From: Metallyticus violacea
Taxonomy: Eukaryota > Arthropoda > Insecta > Mantodea > Metallyticidae
Length of the DNA stretch: 64,000 nucleotides
Assembly (NCBI GenBank): GCA_030762175.1
Contig: CM060834.1
Location: 34,105,501 to 34,169,500, forward strand
Direction: 5' to 3'
The position numbers were made by a program, and so were the translations under genes. The notes beneath the pieces were generated by a model, which saw only the letters and a program-made list of their open reading frames with translations, was not told the origin of the DNA and did not search any database. Shown here in pieces: positions 37,226-48,444 of this stretch. The first letter of the stretch is position 1. Every line of letters begins with the position of its first letter.

Positions 37226-37581
37226 AGTTTGCAATTGAAATGTTTTCCTAATGTGGTGATTGAGTCGTCTTTTGTTTTGGTAACAAACAAGAAGAAACCT
37301 GATAGATCACCTACGGTTCGCTTCTTGTTTCAAGCAGATGTTGTCATGAACTGCTTGACCATCTCGTAATCGCCTTCCGTGACGGAGCTTGTCCATTCCG
37401 ACCGATTTCGAAACATAAGTTGCGTTTACGACACAATCACCTCGTTTGAAAAATATTTAATATGGCGCAAAGAAAATACTTTGAACTGTACTAGGCCATG
37501 GTGCAAACATCGTCTCTTTAAGAAGCCGTGACCAATAACTGGGCACGGTTTAAAATGGGTCGTTGTTTCTGCCGCACCCTG
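37226..37581 (-). mobile_element. Terminal fragment of a mariner-like DNA transposon
   Basis: The right edge reads GCCGCACCCTG followed by TA, which on the minus strand gives TA then CAGGGTGCGGCAGAAACAAC, an end of the kind found in insect mariner-like elements. About 190 bp in, a minus-strand frame reads RNGQAPSRKAITRW, similar to the pre-helix segment of DUF4817-type transposases. No matching left end was found and the frame is short, so this is a weak call. Confidence 0.4.
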
Positions 37582-37636
37582 TATTATCTACGTTTTGATC
37601 TTAAGTCATTATTTTGATTTGTTAATGTTGGTTTAC

Positions 37637-37904
37637 TTTTTTATTTTATTTTAAAAAATAGCGTCTTTACTACTGAGGCACTACAGGCGCTGGACACTTA
37701 TGATACATGAGGTGAAATGATATATTGGGAAATTATTTTTTCTTAAAGGAAGAAAACGTTCCAGGCCTAAGTTTAGGGTATTTCTCCAGAAATTTTCATT
37801 TATGAGGACTGAGAAAAACCTGAAAAAAGTTAGAAAGGACGGTCCTAACCCATACCTCCCGCTCACGAGTTCGCGCCTTAATCACTTCGGCCACCCATGG
37901 TGGC
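37637..37904 (-). mobile_element. SINE-A copy, diverged
   Basis: Carries the family landmarks in inverse order: CTACTGAGGCACTACAGGCG, CGTTCCAGGCCTAAGTTTAG, AGGACTGAGAAAAACCTG, CTCCCGCTCACGAGTTCGCG and CTTCGGCCACCCATGG (the inverted A box). The segment holding the B box is partly deleted. No clear target duplication remains, so it is older than the copies at 24 kb. Confidence 0.88.
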
Positions 37905-38268
37905 TCCTGGCTTGTGAAAAGAAGATATATACGATATTTTTAGCTAATAGCCGAAATTTCAGATTTACAAATGCCATAATGGCATCGTATTTAACAGTAA
38001 TTTTTGGCCTTCTTCCGCAGCTGAACGTAAGGCCACGCGCTGTCAATCGATAAGCTCCCCTCACATTTCTACTTAGAAAACTTTGATCAGCAATAGCATG
38101 CACACATTAGTTTTATTTCATGAATACAAGTTCTGTTGGTAATGATTTGTTGTATATACCTCAAGAGAAAGGAAAAATTAGTTAAGCACATCATTTCCCT
38201 CATACTCATAGAATAATTATGTTCTCCTGTTGCTAGATATTCTACTGTGAATAAAAATGTACACTTAC

Positions 38269-38397
38269 CGGCATTAATGACTTCACAAGGGAGTACCACG
38301 GTATCGTGAGTTTTCACTCTATAGTTCTGCCCCACTGTGGAGAAGTAAGGCTGTGGTGAAGTTGGATCGGGCCCCATTTGAGCGGCTGCTCTTGCTC
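38269..38397 (-). CDS. Internal exon of an immunoglobulin-superfamily cell-adhesion gene (lachesin/klingon/DIP-like)
   Basis: On the minus strand the exon is preceded by the acceptor TTGATTATTTCAG and followed by the donor GTAAGT. It is 129 nt long and encodes GARAAAQMGPDPTSPQPYFS, then TVGQNYRVKTHDTVVLPCEV and INA. The string YRV--HDTVVLPCEV--- is the A'/B-strand part of a first Ig domain, with the first disulphide cysteine, as in insect GPI-anchored lachesin, klingon and related neuronal adhesion proteins. The second cysteine, tryptophan and D-G-Y-C motif must lie in later exons. Both introns are phase 1, typical of extracellular Ig modules. Such proteins are secreted to the cell surface and mediate homophilic or heterophilic contacts, often in neurons or glia. 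It is the only likely host exon in the window. Which paralogue it is cannot be settled from 43 residues; the Ig assignment is strong, the gene name is not. Confidence 0.75.
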
Positions 38398-39544
38398 CTG
38401 AAATAATCAATATAAGAAAATTTAAGTTTTAATATGAAACTAGGTACTCGAAAAATTCTCACTTTTTAGTTTCAAGAGAAAGCTTAATTATTTTTACGTT
38501 GTGTTAAAAGGAGCAAATTTACTCATTAAATTCATTTGATTTCGTGTGTGTGTGTGTGTGTTAATATAATGCAATATTTTCAAAGTTTTCGGTTCTTTAT
38601 GTAACCAACTTCTAATAAAAATTAAATGTTTAAATACCTGGCTGTTCGTGATAGGATGATATACGCTCTTGTCATCCGTACAGGGAAAGGGCCTCCTATA
38701 GAATATTCTCTTTTAGAGAGCCAGACCTTAAGATTACACTGCGTCTTTGAAGAATTTGTTGTCCGTGTCACTGCAGCTGATAGGTCGAATCACAGCGGTA
38801 ATTGCTGGCGAAGTGGATGTAATAACTCATTCAAGTTCCCGCAATTACAACTACAATTACAATGTCGTTCTGCTACATCCATACATTTCCGACGTCTGTT
38901 TAAACATTTGTCATTCACCGGCATCGGTCCATTTTCCGAAATTCAGTACATTTAAACAAGAAATCACACAAGATCACTGTTGTGCATGAATTGAAAGCAG
39001 GCGGTCAATATTTGGTAATTGGGTGTTACGGAATGATAATGATAGAGTAATTTATCGACCTTTAATATTCTTTACTGATAAAGCATTGTTTCATTTATGT
39101 ATTATGTTTCGAGAAAAATTAACATGTAATATCATAAACGCAGAAAAATACAGAAAGGACACACTCTCATCCTTTTTGAACCGTTGACAGTTCATTATAA
39201 TTGCGAGTATTTCCATCAGCTGCCCGGATATTATGTTATTTTCGCCTCTGTAACTGCCGTGAAACGGGCTACACAGCAATAAAAAACTCAATACTGAATA
39301 TATGTACTCTACCATACAATCTATTGTCACGACTCCGTCTTATTCTCTTAAAATACCATTCTATACCTAATTTAACGAACGGGGTTAAGGAATAGGGACG
39401 TAACTCACAACACTAATCTAAATAAATCCCATACATCCTGACTCTAAACGGGATCATATTTAGGAAATATCAGGCTTGGGCATTCACTGAAAACACAAAC
39501 ACTATTTAGACATTAATCGTCTTTATAATGAATAGTTACGTTCA
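38398..39544. other. Probable intron, AT-rich, with (GT)n
   Basis: This lies upstream of the Ig exon on the minus strand. A (GT)n run occurs at about 38543-38561. Plus-strand frames at 38626-38989 have no family match. Nothing else was recognised. Confidence 0.5.
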
Positions 39545-39790
39545 TAATGGGCGATAACTAAGATGGATTCCCGGGAGGGATGTTGGCAAAACCTCTCACC
39601 TCGAGCTTCCACGCTCTTCTCTCTAAGAAAGTCTTTAAAACACTATCGCTTTCCCTGGGCGCGCATGCGCAGACTCTAATTTCCCTCACATGCACGTGAT
39701 TTTTCCCAACCGTCATTTATGTTTCTTAACGAAATTATGTTACAATGCATTTCCCCACATTGTCATTCCCCTATATGCCACAAAACTAAA
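39545..39790 (+). repeat. Dispersed repeat copy 2, with NRF-1-like palindrome
   Basis: Partner of 27040-27290. The core reads TTTAAAACACTATCGCTTTC, then GCGCGCATGCGCAGAC, TTTCCCTCACATGC and TTCCCAACCGTCATTT, and later CCCCACATTGTCATTCCCC. Identity to copy 1 is about 65-70% by eye. Confidence 0.75.
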
Positions 39791-41945
39791 CTGTATTTTA
39801 TTTTATTTTTTTCATTAATGCAAATTACCTTTTGTTGAAAAGTTCAGATATATTTTTCCTAGCTATTGACACCGTTTTACTCTTGTCCAAGTGTTACCAC
39901 ACTCAGCCTTTGAATAACCTCGGACCAACCCTGCCTGTTATGTGTCCTAAACTGGGGCCCCACGTTGTTACCCGTCCTGATGGGGTCTAGCAATACATGT
40001 TAGCTGTAATGCAGTGCTTGGATATATCTGTTAAACCACTCATCTTCCCAATTTCTATCCCTTAGTTGGATATACAGGATTTTCCTCTCCATCTCCCGCT
40101 ACCACATTTTATGGATTAAATTTTTCTCTATGGGAGACTCCATGCTTGACCCCCCTTATAGCAATACGGAAACACACAATTGAAATTTCAATTTCTATTT
40201 CTAAGTGTATCTTGAAATACAACGTTAGGCTGCAAAATTTGCCCCAGGCTTATTTCTTCTCTCTCAATCCGTCTAAGAATTTTACCTTTGCTGTCATGGT
40301 TCTTGTGATGTAAATTCTAAAACGCGTGTGACAGTACTGATGTTGCACTAGCAGGGGAAATAAAATATAATAACTTTATTTATACATCATTCTTAATATT
40401 TATATTTTTAGAACCCGTACTTTAATAAGTTCGCTAATGCTATCCTCTAATCACATTATACAATATTACAGTTCAGAAATTTTGCATCAATAACGTGTGC
40501 TTCAAGACGGGCTAGAACCCAGTTTCAAATTCAACAAATCATTTTAATAGTACTTATTGTACTTATTGCGCAAGTCTCACTTTACTCTGAACTATGTGAC
40601 TTACACGGTGCACTCAGCAATAAGAACTTTAAACTGACTCTTAATTTGGTTCTATACAGGGTTAGCGCTTTGGTGCCTTTTCAAACTGCACATATAAGAA
40701 AAGGCCACAGTACTTTGACACCGGGAGCATTTTTCCTTAATTTCGATTTTGTCGGATTTATTGTAATCCCATATCGCTACTCCTTTGATTTAGATCTATT
40801 TGTTACAAATCTGTAGCTGAACTGGCTGAACTCAGATTTGTAATATGTCACTCTTCTTTAGCCAGTTTATTTTTCTGAACAAAGATTCCAACAAATTAGG
40901 GTTTATCAAGTCGCATTGTCTTAGTCCATTTTCAAGGTTAAATTTCGGGCCTAATATGAGATTATCAAGTGCAAAACTTTACTTATTAACAAACCATTAA
41001 AAAAATAGTCATCGGCTACCTGGAGTGGTACAGAGAAACGAGGAGGTTGTCAAAAAAAACAAAAATAAAAAAGGTAAGTATCCAACCGGAAATCGAACCT
41101 AGAATGCAGAAAAGAATGAAATAGGGTAGCAATATATATGCAAATTATTTTATTAAAATACAGATTCGGTCTTTTAGTACGTGGGAACAGCAGTGGGAAA
41201 GAGGAAGAAAGAACAGGCAGAATAGCGAAATTAAGATAATATATAGAGGTGAGGCGTAGACCTCGTCAGACCATCTGCGAAAGAAATACTAAGGGTAGCC
41301 TGGTACTCTGGGGAGAAAAAGAAAAAAAAATCGTGATATAATACGGTTTATATGAGAGAAGGAGTGAGATGGAAGATTCCGTAATTAACGGGAAAAAAGG
41401 ATATTACAGCAACTAGGGCGAAGAGAAAGGAGTTACTTATGTCAAAACCAGGCCGGGCGCTTATACTCTTGTGTTCACGCCTGCATTTTAAGCGATCTCA
41501 CGAATTGGAGCCACTGTGCCCTTTCCGCCACATTCACGGACATCCGGTTGCCAATTCATTCATAAGAAGGATGGGGTGGGAATATGACCTCACGTTATCA
41601 TATTTATCATTTAAAAATGAAATGAAATTTTCCTTCTTATATGTAGATAAGCACTTTGTATCATTTTGGTGCATGCAAAATCTCTTCAGAAAACATGTTA
41701 CTGAATGCCAAAGCTAAACAAAAGTAAAAATAAATATTAAATACATAGCTAGAAACATATTCGGAGTTTCACAATGTAAATGCATACGCATTAATAAAAA
41801 TATCGTGACAGAATTAGCAACAACAAACACAAAAACAGTGATAGTTTTTAACGTTTTTCAAAGGAGTTCAATGTGGATTTTTAGGATCATGTTGGTATCA
41901 CTGACGCATGTTCTATACGTTGATTTAGATATAGAATTAAAAAAA
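39791..41945. other. Stretch with a possible LTR-type primer site, otherwise unassigned
   Basis: At about 39955-39980 the plus strand reads CTGGGGCCCCACGTTGTTAC, whose inverse GTAACAACGTGGGGCCCCAG resembles primer-binding regions next to LTRs of some insect gypsy/BEL elements. No LTR pair or Pol motif was found. The part at 41180-41440 is purine-rich. No RNA gene or coding match. Confidence 0.3.
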
Positions 41946-42197
41946 GTGAATGAATGATTTTGACGCCCGTTTTACTACTGAGGTATCACAGTCGGTGGAC
42001 ACTGTGGTAAATAGGGAAAGGATTATTTTTATTTTAGTAAGGAAACGTTCCAGGCCTAAGTTTAGGGTACATCTCCGGCATTTACTATTTATGAGGACTG
42101 AGGAAAACCTGAAAAAAACCTCAGTTAGGGCGGGATTCGAACTCCAGACCTCCCACTCACGAGTCCGCGCCTTGATGACTTCGACCATCCGTGGCGG
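41946..42197 (-). mobile_element. SINE-A copy with (TTCA)n tail
   Basis: Carries GACGCCCGTTTTACTACTGA, CGTTCCAGGCCTAAGTTTAG, GGATTCGAACTCCAGACC (inverted B box) and GACTTCGACCATCCGTGGCG (inverted A box). On the minus strand it ends TCATTCATTCAC, the same tetranucleotide tail as the 48696-48973 copy. No clear target duplication was found. Confidence 0.9.
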
Positions 42198-44221
42198 TCA
42201 TCATGTAGAAGACCGCACGGTTAATTTCTTCTTGCAAATACAACCGGAATCTTGAAATTGTGCACACCATGCATGGTTTAATTTATCTATCGGTAGATTC
42301 TCTAAGTATTCTGCTAGAAAGTGACATTAAACAGTGGTTATAGACTTAGTCACAAGGAATTCCAGCAAATCCAGCTGCGTCCAACATTTTCACAAAACGC
42401 CATCAGGTGATAAATAGAACAAACTATATTCATTACGGGCAGTATAAATACAAATTTCTTGATTTAGTTTGTGACAAGTGCAAGTCAATATTCAGGAAAT
42501 ACTGGTATTTTAAAGTTCAGGATATCTTTTAGACTAGTCCGAATTAATGTGCATAATGCACAACATTTAAACTTTAGGGGAAACTTTGGTAAACATGCAG
42601 TAAACGTATAGAGAGTGATTTATCATTTTCGGAACTGGCCAGTCTCATCAACTACCTATATAGCATTAATTACAAAAAACAACTATATATATATATATAT
42701 TGAATCGAGTGCTTAAAATCAATGTTGATTACATTTTATATTTCATTCTCATCCCTATTCACACTCAGCTCAGAATGTTCAATGCTACCCCTATACCCCG
42801 ACGTTATGATACATCAATATAAAAGAGGATTAAATTATTATCACATATTTAGTTTTCTATCGATGCCTGGTTATCTGGATTTTAGCTTCTATTTTAATAA
42901 CACGGTCTATTTGGGAATTGTTTACTATATTCTGCTTTTTCTTGTACAGTATGCATAGCATTTTGAAACAATTTATTAGCAAAGTTGTTTGCCAACTTTG
43001 TCTGCTAGTTTTTCAGTTTTGTGCTTCAGGCTTCTAAAGCTTTGCTGTTTCTAAACGTTTAATGTTTGCAACTTTGTGTTTACTGTACTTCAATGCAAAT
43101 CTAACACAGCTAGAACATTTACAATCTTAACTGCAGAGCATGCATTGTCGTCAAAGGTATCAAATACTTCCAAACTTATATTACAATGTAACTGACTGAT
43201 GGTTGAAATTCTATGTCGTGGTGACCTACAATCATATCAAGTGTTGTTTACTCCTGCCTACTCAGCTATAAACACGCACAGTCTGCTCCACTCTTATCGC
43301 TACCGAAGATTACTTGCTTAGCTATAACTCGATAAATAATCACCTAGTTAGCACTGTGCAGTTTGGCCAGCAAAATCAAAATTATTGTATAAACCCATTG
43401 GCATTTTCTTTTTAATAAATTTTCATGTGAGGAAGTTTCCGTTACGTTTATGAAATTTAAAACAGCTCTACATAATTTTTAATTGTTACACATTTTTGTA
43501 ATGTAACGGAATTCTTGGCGTTACCAATTGTGAACAATGAATTTTAAAAGTTTATCTCCATATTATAATACGCCTATTTCATAATATCTATTGCATTATC
43601 ATTATTAAATTTGTGACAGTGGCATTAAGTTTTGAATGCCCGCCGATCGAGCCACTGTCACCGCCTAGAGGAGTTGTATCCCCTTCCAAGAGATAATTTC
43701 TGCCAGGCCTCTCGGGAATGACCTGCGGAGAGACTGGAGAAGTTGAATGAGAAAGAGAAAGAGAGAGAGAGAGATATGCAAGCTGCCTGGCTTGGGAGCG
43801 GTTTTTGCGATCTGTTGCTCATGGGACCTTCTTACTGTTTCTTTGCTGTGAGGTAACCAGTTTCGGCAATTCTATATTTTGTAATCGTTTTCATATGGAA
43901 ATTTCCCCCACTCTAGTTGATAGAGGAAACACTTATTGAAAGGAACCTCGTCAATGATCTTAATACTCCTCTAACATGTATGTATTGTTTTCATTCAGTG
44001 CCGCGGAGTGGGGAGAAGTAAGTTAGCTTTGGTGCATTAGTTACATTTCATTAAGGGCAGGGAAGGAAGTCTTAAATATTTTATTCCAGTATATTCCGAC
44101 CTTTGACAGTTAACTGTAAATGCCAGTTTTTTTATTTATCTAATTACTGTCCGGGCGGTATACTGCACTTCTTTGAAATGCCAATAAAGATTATTATATG
44201 CCGTTATCTCTGGCATCAGTT
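42198..44221. other. AT-rich stretch with simple tracts
   Basis: A (TA)n run lies at about 42685-42700 and a (GA)n tract at about 43748-43775. The part at 43620-43860 is more GC-rich, with no recognised coding or repeat identity. No RNA gene was seen. Confidence 0.45.
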
Positions 44222-44533
44222 TTTTTTTTTTTTTTTTTTTTTTCTGATTTGGTTTATTTAAGGACGCTCTTTAACATCTCAGGTCATCAGCGTCCCATTC
44301 TATTCAGGGCGTGAAACGGCCAACTAATTTTGCTCCGAGGCCTCTTATTTCAGGCTTGAGGTTCTTTTTCATGCCGTAAATGTACGACACGGGACCCACG
44401 GCTTTCCTTCCCTTCCGACGAAGTCATACTTAGGATTTTTACGCCCAAAAAATCCATCGATCCTGGCCGTGTTTGAACCTGAAATCTTGGGTTTAGAAGG
44501 CAAGTATAGTTACCACTACATCACCAGAACCGA
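44222..44533 (-). mobile_element. SINE-B (tRNA-derived) copy
   Basis: On the minus strand the head reads TCGGTTCTGGTGATGTAGTG, then GTAACTATACTTGCC, a tRNA Gly/Glu/Asp-like A-box region, and GGTTCAAACACGGCCAGGAT with the B box. The body follows (TAAAAATCCTAAGTATGAC, GGTCCCGTGTCGTACATTTA, AGGCCTCGGAGCAAAATTAG), then the 3' domain GACCTGAGATGTTAAAGAGC with AATAAACCAAATC and poly(A). CATCAGTT occurs at both edges (near 44214 and 44534), an 8 bp duplication. Confidence 0.92.
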
Positions 44534-46620
44534 CATCAGTTCTTAAAGGCACACTTTCTTTCCTTCAAATTCATCAAGAAAAACACTTAGGATTATGGGA
44601 CACCTTCAGGAGCGGTCGTCTTATGTTGTGCAATACCACACGCATTCTAATGGGACTGTAGGTGCGTAATACTATTTTTATATAGGGTTTTACTAGTATA
44701 AGGAGAGTAAGCACTGTTCAGAAGTTTATAAAGTGACATTAAGAACTGCACTATATCACGCGTTTAGAGCAAGCAAAATGCGTGCAAACACATTAACACC
44801 AGGAAAGCAGTGGACGCTTTTTCTCGTGTTAAATCGCACGTTTCAGGCAAATAACGCCATAGAGGAAATGTTAAGAAAATACAAACACAAAATAATTACA
44901 TTGCGATGCTAACTACCCTTTTAATTTCGTCCACGAAAACAGGAAAACATACCCTCTTTAAAAGTTGGGATGTGATGCTCATTTCATTTCATTGTGCATC
45001 TTCTGTGCTTTCATCCTGCCTCCTGGTAATATACGCTATAGTCATGCTCCCCGCATTGCATTACAATGCAAAGTGAATTAACGGCTGCAACACTATACCT
45101 ACAACAGAAAAACCACCATCCTTCCTGTCATAAAACATGCCAAAACAGGTAACGTGAAGAGGACCTGAAGAGACGTCACTAAGCCATGTTAATACCTGGA
45201 TATTCAAGCCTACACATCCTAACGTATTATATGGAAGTTTCTGATTATTATGGAAAAGTATATAGGGACAAATTTATTGGTGACTAATTCACTTATGTGA
45301 TATATTTTCTATAGCGGAGAGTAAAGCCCCTTATGTGAAAGAGCGATTATGAGAGTAGTTTCAAACCAAAAAAGAAGTGGAGTTTTCGAAGATTTTCACC
45401 AAATTTTTCATGTGGGGCATCCTTAAAAAGAACGCAAAAAATAAGAAAATTTTCAGGTATTGAAAATACTTTTTCAAGTACGAAGTTGGCCGAAGTATTA
45501 GCCTTTCATCAAGTTTTTAATTGTAAGACTGTTTCCCATTTCTCAGAACTGTATCAATCTTCATAAGTTATCGGTTTTATTTCCGTTGTTTTTCCTCTTT
45601 ATTTGTCTTGTAGCTGCGTTATCTAACAGTGCATTATTCTCCTGTTTTCACCGCAGAGACTTGGAGTTACTTGTAGGAACGAGGTTTTTACTTAGGCGAT
45701 TTTCTTGTGATCGTTGGTGTATGCGAAGTGTTATTTCGAAAACATGGTGGAGCGTGCGGAATCTCTTACCAGCCGCACACGCATGAGAGGCGCTGAAGCG
45801 TGGCTGATAGCTCCATTCAGCACCCTTCATCTGTCTGTCGGATGCACGGATCTTGTCCGTTCCGCACTGTCAGCTCGCAACGCGATTTCCACTCCTTCCC
45901 CACCCAAACAAACTTCTCTAAGACTGGTTTTTTTATATTTATCTTCTCCCCCTTCTGCGTCTTGTTTTAATGATTGCTAATCACCATCCTTTGTAGAGTT
46001 AAAACGCATTTAACCAGTTTCTTGAGAGTGAAAAACGCGAAGCTACACAAGGGGTTACTCAAAGGAATGGATATCAAAGTGGATTCTGGAAGAGTGGGTT
46101 CTGCCGCTGTCAGTAGCATAGCACGAACTTTTTCAGGGGTAACACCTGCACATGAAATTACTTTGTAGCTCAGGCCGTATGGAGTATTAATACATTGCCG
46201 GCATTTTTTGTTTGGTATCCGGTGTTGCCATGACGCTCTATTCAAGCCCTGATGACTGAACAACATTATCAGTATTCCGTAGTTGCCTTTGAAGAAGTTT
46301 TCAGGGATCAAATACGACCAAAGTAGACGTTTTATGGTCTGTATATTTGGGATAGAACTTTCTAATAGAAATAAAGTACCCTCATTCCGCTACGCAATCG
46401 CAGATTGATTTTGCCAACGAGAGGGAAATTATGTCGCATGCTGGAACCCATAGCCCATATTTATTTTTTCTTTCGTTTGCTACGAAAGTGAATTTGCATG
46501 ATTTTGATAAGATCATGATACGCTGCTGCATAAATGAATTTTATTTAGTGAGAGAGGAAGTCCCGCGAATAAGCACAGCAGATAGAAATCCCAGAAAATG
46601 ATATTTTACCAATTCTTTAT
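44534..46620. other. Unassigned, with a CpG-rich part at 45640-45920
   Basis: The 45640-45920 part is much richer in G+C and CpG than its surroundings (TGGAGCGTGCGGAATC, CGCATGAGAGGCGCTGAAGC, CAGCTCGCAACGCGATTTCC). Short open frames on both strands (for example 45714-45980 plus and 45967-46311 minus, 114 codons) lack a recognised family. It may be a promoter-like island or an unrecognised repeat. Confidence 0.4.
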
Positions 46621-46812
46621 TAAGTTAGAAAAACTTAAGCATATTAACTTAATCCTTAAGTAGTCAATCTTTTCTAAACGCATTATACCATGGCACAAAC
46701 GCTCTTAAATATATGTTTATGGTACGCGCGCTGCCTATGAACAATCAGCTCCTCTGATACATTGTCTTATCAGCAGATTCCTCTGAGTAGCTATTCCTTC
46801 AGCTCCCCAGTA
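46621..46812 (+). repeat. Local direct repeat copy 1
   Basis: Shares AACTTAA, GTCAAT, TAAACGCATTATA, TATGAACAAT, CTCCTCTGATAC and AGATTCCTCTGA with 47637-47813 in the same order, about 70% identity by eye and about 1 kb apart. Confidence 0.78.
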
Positions 46813-46972
46813 TATGATCCTTTGATGATTTATTTCCTCTCAGTCTTCTAAGAATCAAATAATTACCTTACAGCTGTACATGTTGACATTGGAACAATTA
46901 AAACCAGTCTTACGAATATGGTTAACTGCGGAAGAATTTACTAAACCCACACTATATATATATATATATTTT

Positions 46973-47125
46973 AAATTAACAGTAATAATAAAAGTAGATA
47001 AGGATAAAACACTGAGAAAAAGTCACACTTTAAATTGCTATATTTCGAACTACTGCGAGTTCTTCAATGGCAAGAAGCTAGACCAAAGTGTTTTATCCTC
47101 ATCTACTTTTATGTTACTGTTAATT
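46973..47125. repeat. Inverted repeat, 40 bp arms
   Basis: The left arm AATTAACAGTAATAATAAAA / GTAGATAAGGATAAAACACT (46973-47013) pairs with the right arm AGTGTTTTATCCTCATCTAC / TTTTATGTTACTGTTAATTT (47087-47125) with only a few mismatches, leaving a loop of about 73 bp. It is flanked by (TA)n tracts on both sides (46953-46970 and 47180-47212). It could be a small foldback element or a hairpin transcript; no ORF. Confidence 0.88.
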
Positions 47126-47333
47126 TGTTACATTGTTAATAGTGTTACTTTATTTTTATTTTTCATTTATATTATATAATATTATATATATAATATTATA
47201 TATATATATATTTGATACATCATATCCCTTTGGAAATATTGGGAGAGCTCAGCCTCTCTGCAAAAATTTTGCGAGGGCCCATGCACCTCCGGCCTCTAGG
47301 AGTCGGCATCTCTTCTGAAGACAGTTGGGTTAA

Positions 47334-47507
47334 TGTAATCATGTGATAAGAGCAAAGAAACAATTTTGGGAAACTGATGGGTTACTGAAGAATGTCATTA
47401 ACAGTTTCATTATTTCTTTGGGAGGAGAAAAGAACGACTCAAGTGACTCCAGTGCGGAATGTGAAGACTTCTCCAATCTCACCGTTGCTCCATCTAACTC
47501 AGAATAA
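47334..47507 (+). other. Possible C-terminal coding remnant
   Basis: An open frame without an ATG start encodes RAKKQFWETDGLLKNVINSF followed by an acidic, serine-rich end, GEKNDSSDSSAECEDFSN then LTVAPSNSE and a stop. The composition looks more like a real protein C-terminus than the surrounding AT-rich noise. It may be the last exon or relic of a transposase or host gene; no family is recognised. Confidence 0.25.
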
Positions 47508-47636
47508 AAAGAGCAGATAAACGTTACAGAAAATAAATACCGAATTATATTTTATTAATTTGTTAATATTAACTTAAGCCAAACGCTACGTGCGTTACTC
47601 ATGAACAATGCACACCATTCGTCAGAGAGATGCCAA

Positions 47637-47813
47637 AGTTAGCAAATGTTAAGCAAGCTAACTTAACCTGTTAAGCGGTCAATGTTTTTTAAACGCATTA
47701 TAGCACAAGCATAGGCTCTGTTTACGATACGTGTGCTACTCCTGAACAATGCTCTCCTGATACCGTTGCGTTGTCAGCACATTCCTCTGACTAGCAATCT
47801 CTCCAGTTCCCAA
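47637..47813 (+). repeat. Local direct repeat copy 2
   Basis: Partner of 46621-46812. A partial extra echo of the unit (AAACGCTACGTGCGTTACTC, ATGAACAATGCAC) lies just upstream at 47580-47620, suggesting an older internal duplication. Confidence 0.75.
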
Positions 47814-48444
47814 GAGTAGATGCTCGAGGACCAGCCCTCCGCTATTAGATATGCCTTACTTCTTTGAGGAAGATTTTAAGATATTCGCCCAATACGCCCT
47901 AACGAATATTGTAAACTGCTTACCGGATGTTTTGTTTTAGCGTCTCCACCGGTTTTGTTTTAGGTACAGCGTAATTTTATTATGGATGAAGGTGCAGTAC
48001 CTGAATAGCTCTATACACACTGCCGCAAATATTCCAACTTTCTACATTTAATCCAACTTCTCGTTGGTAAATCCCGTTTTAATTGATCTCAGCTTCTTGT
48101 CAATAAAATCATCCCGGGTTCGAACTTTGTTCACCAATCTGAAAATTGCAATCAGCTGTGGGGATGCTATTTCTGAAAATTTAGCATGAAATTTTCTACT
48201 ACTATATTTGTGCGATTTCTATTACACATAACAATCATAAATAAAAATTCCTTGTTGAAAAGTGTATTTCACTTTCGGAAATACATATATACACTATAGA
48301 TGGTCTAACATGCATTCTGCAGAATCGCTACTGAAACAGCGGATGTGATAAACACAAATGAACAAGCGTCAACAGAACTGAACTCCAGTATTACCGAGCA
48401 TCGCACTTCCACCGAAGGTCAACGGGTTTCCACTAATGATCATG
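47814..48444. other. AT-rich stretch, nothing recognised
   Basis: No coding match or element was seen. The last 60-100 bp may be the 3' UTR of the adjoining minus-strand LINE. Confidence 0.45.

Noticed and set aside
45967..46311. 114-codon minus-strand frame as a host exon
   Set aside because: No recognised domain, no convincing splice sites, and open frames occur on the opposite strand in the same GC-richer patch.
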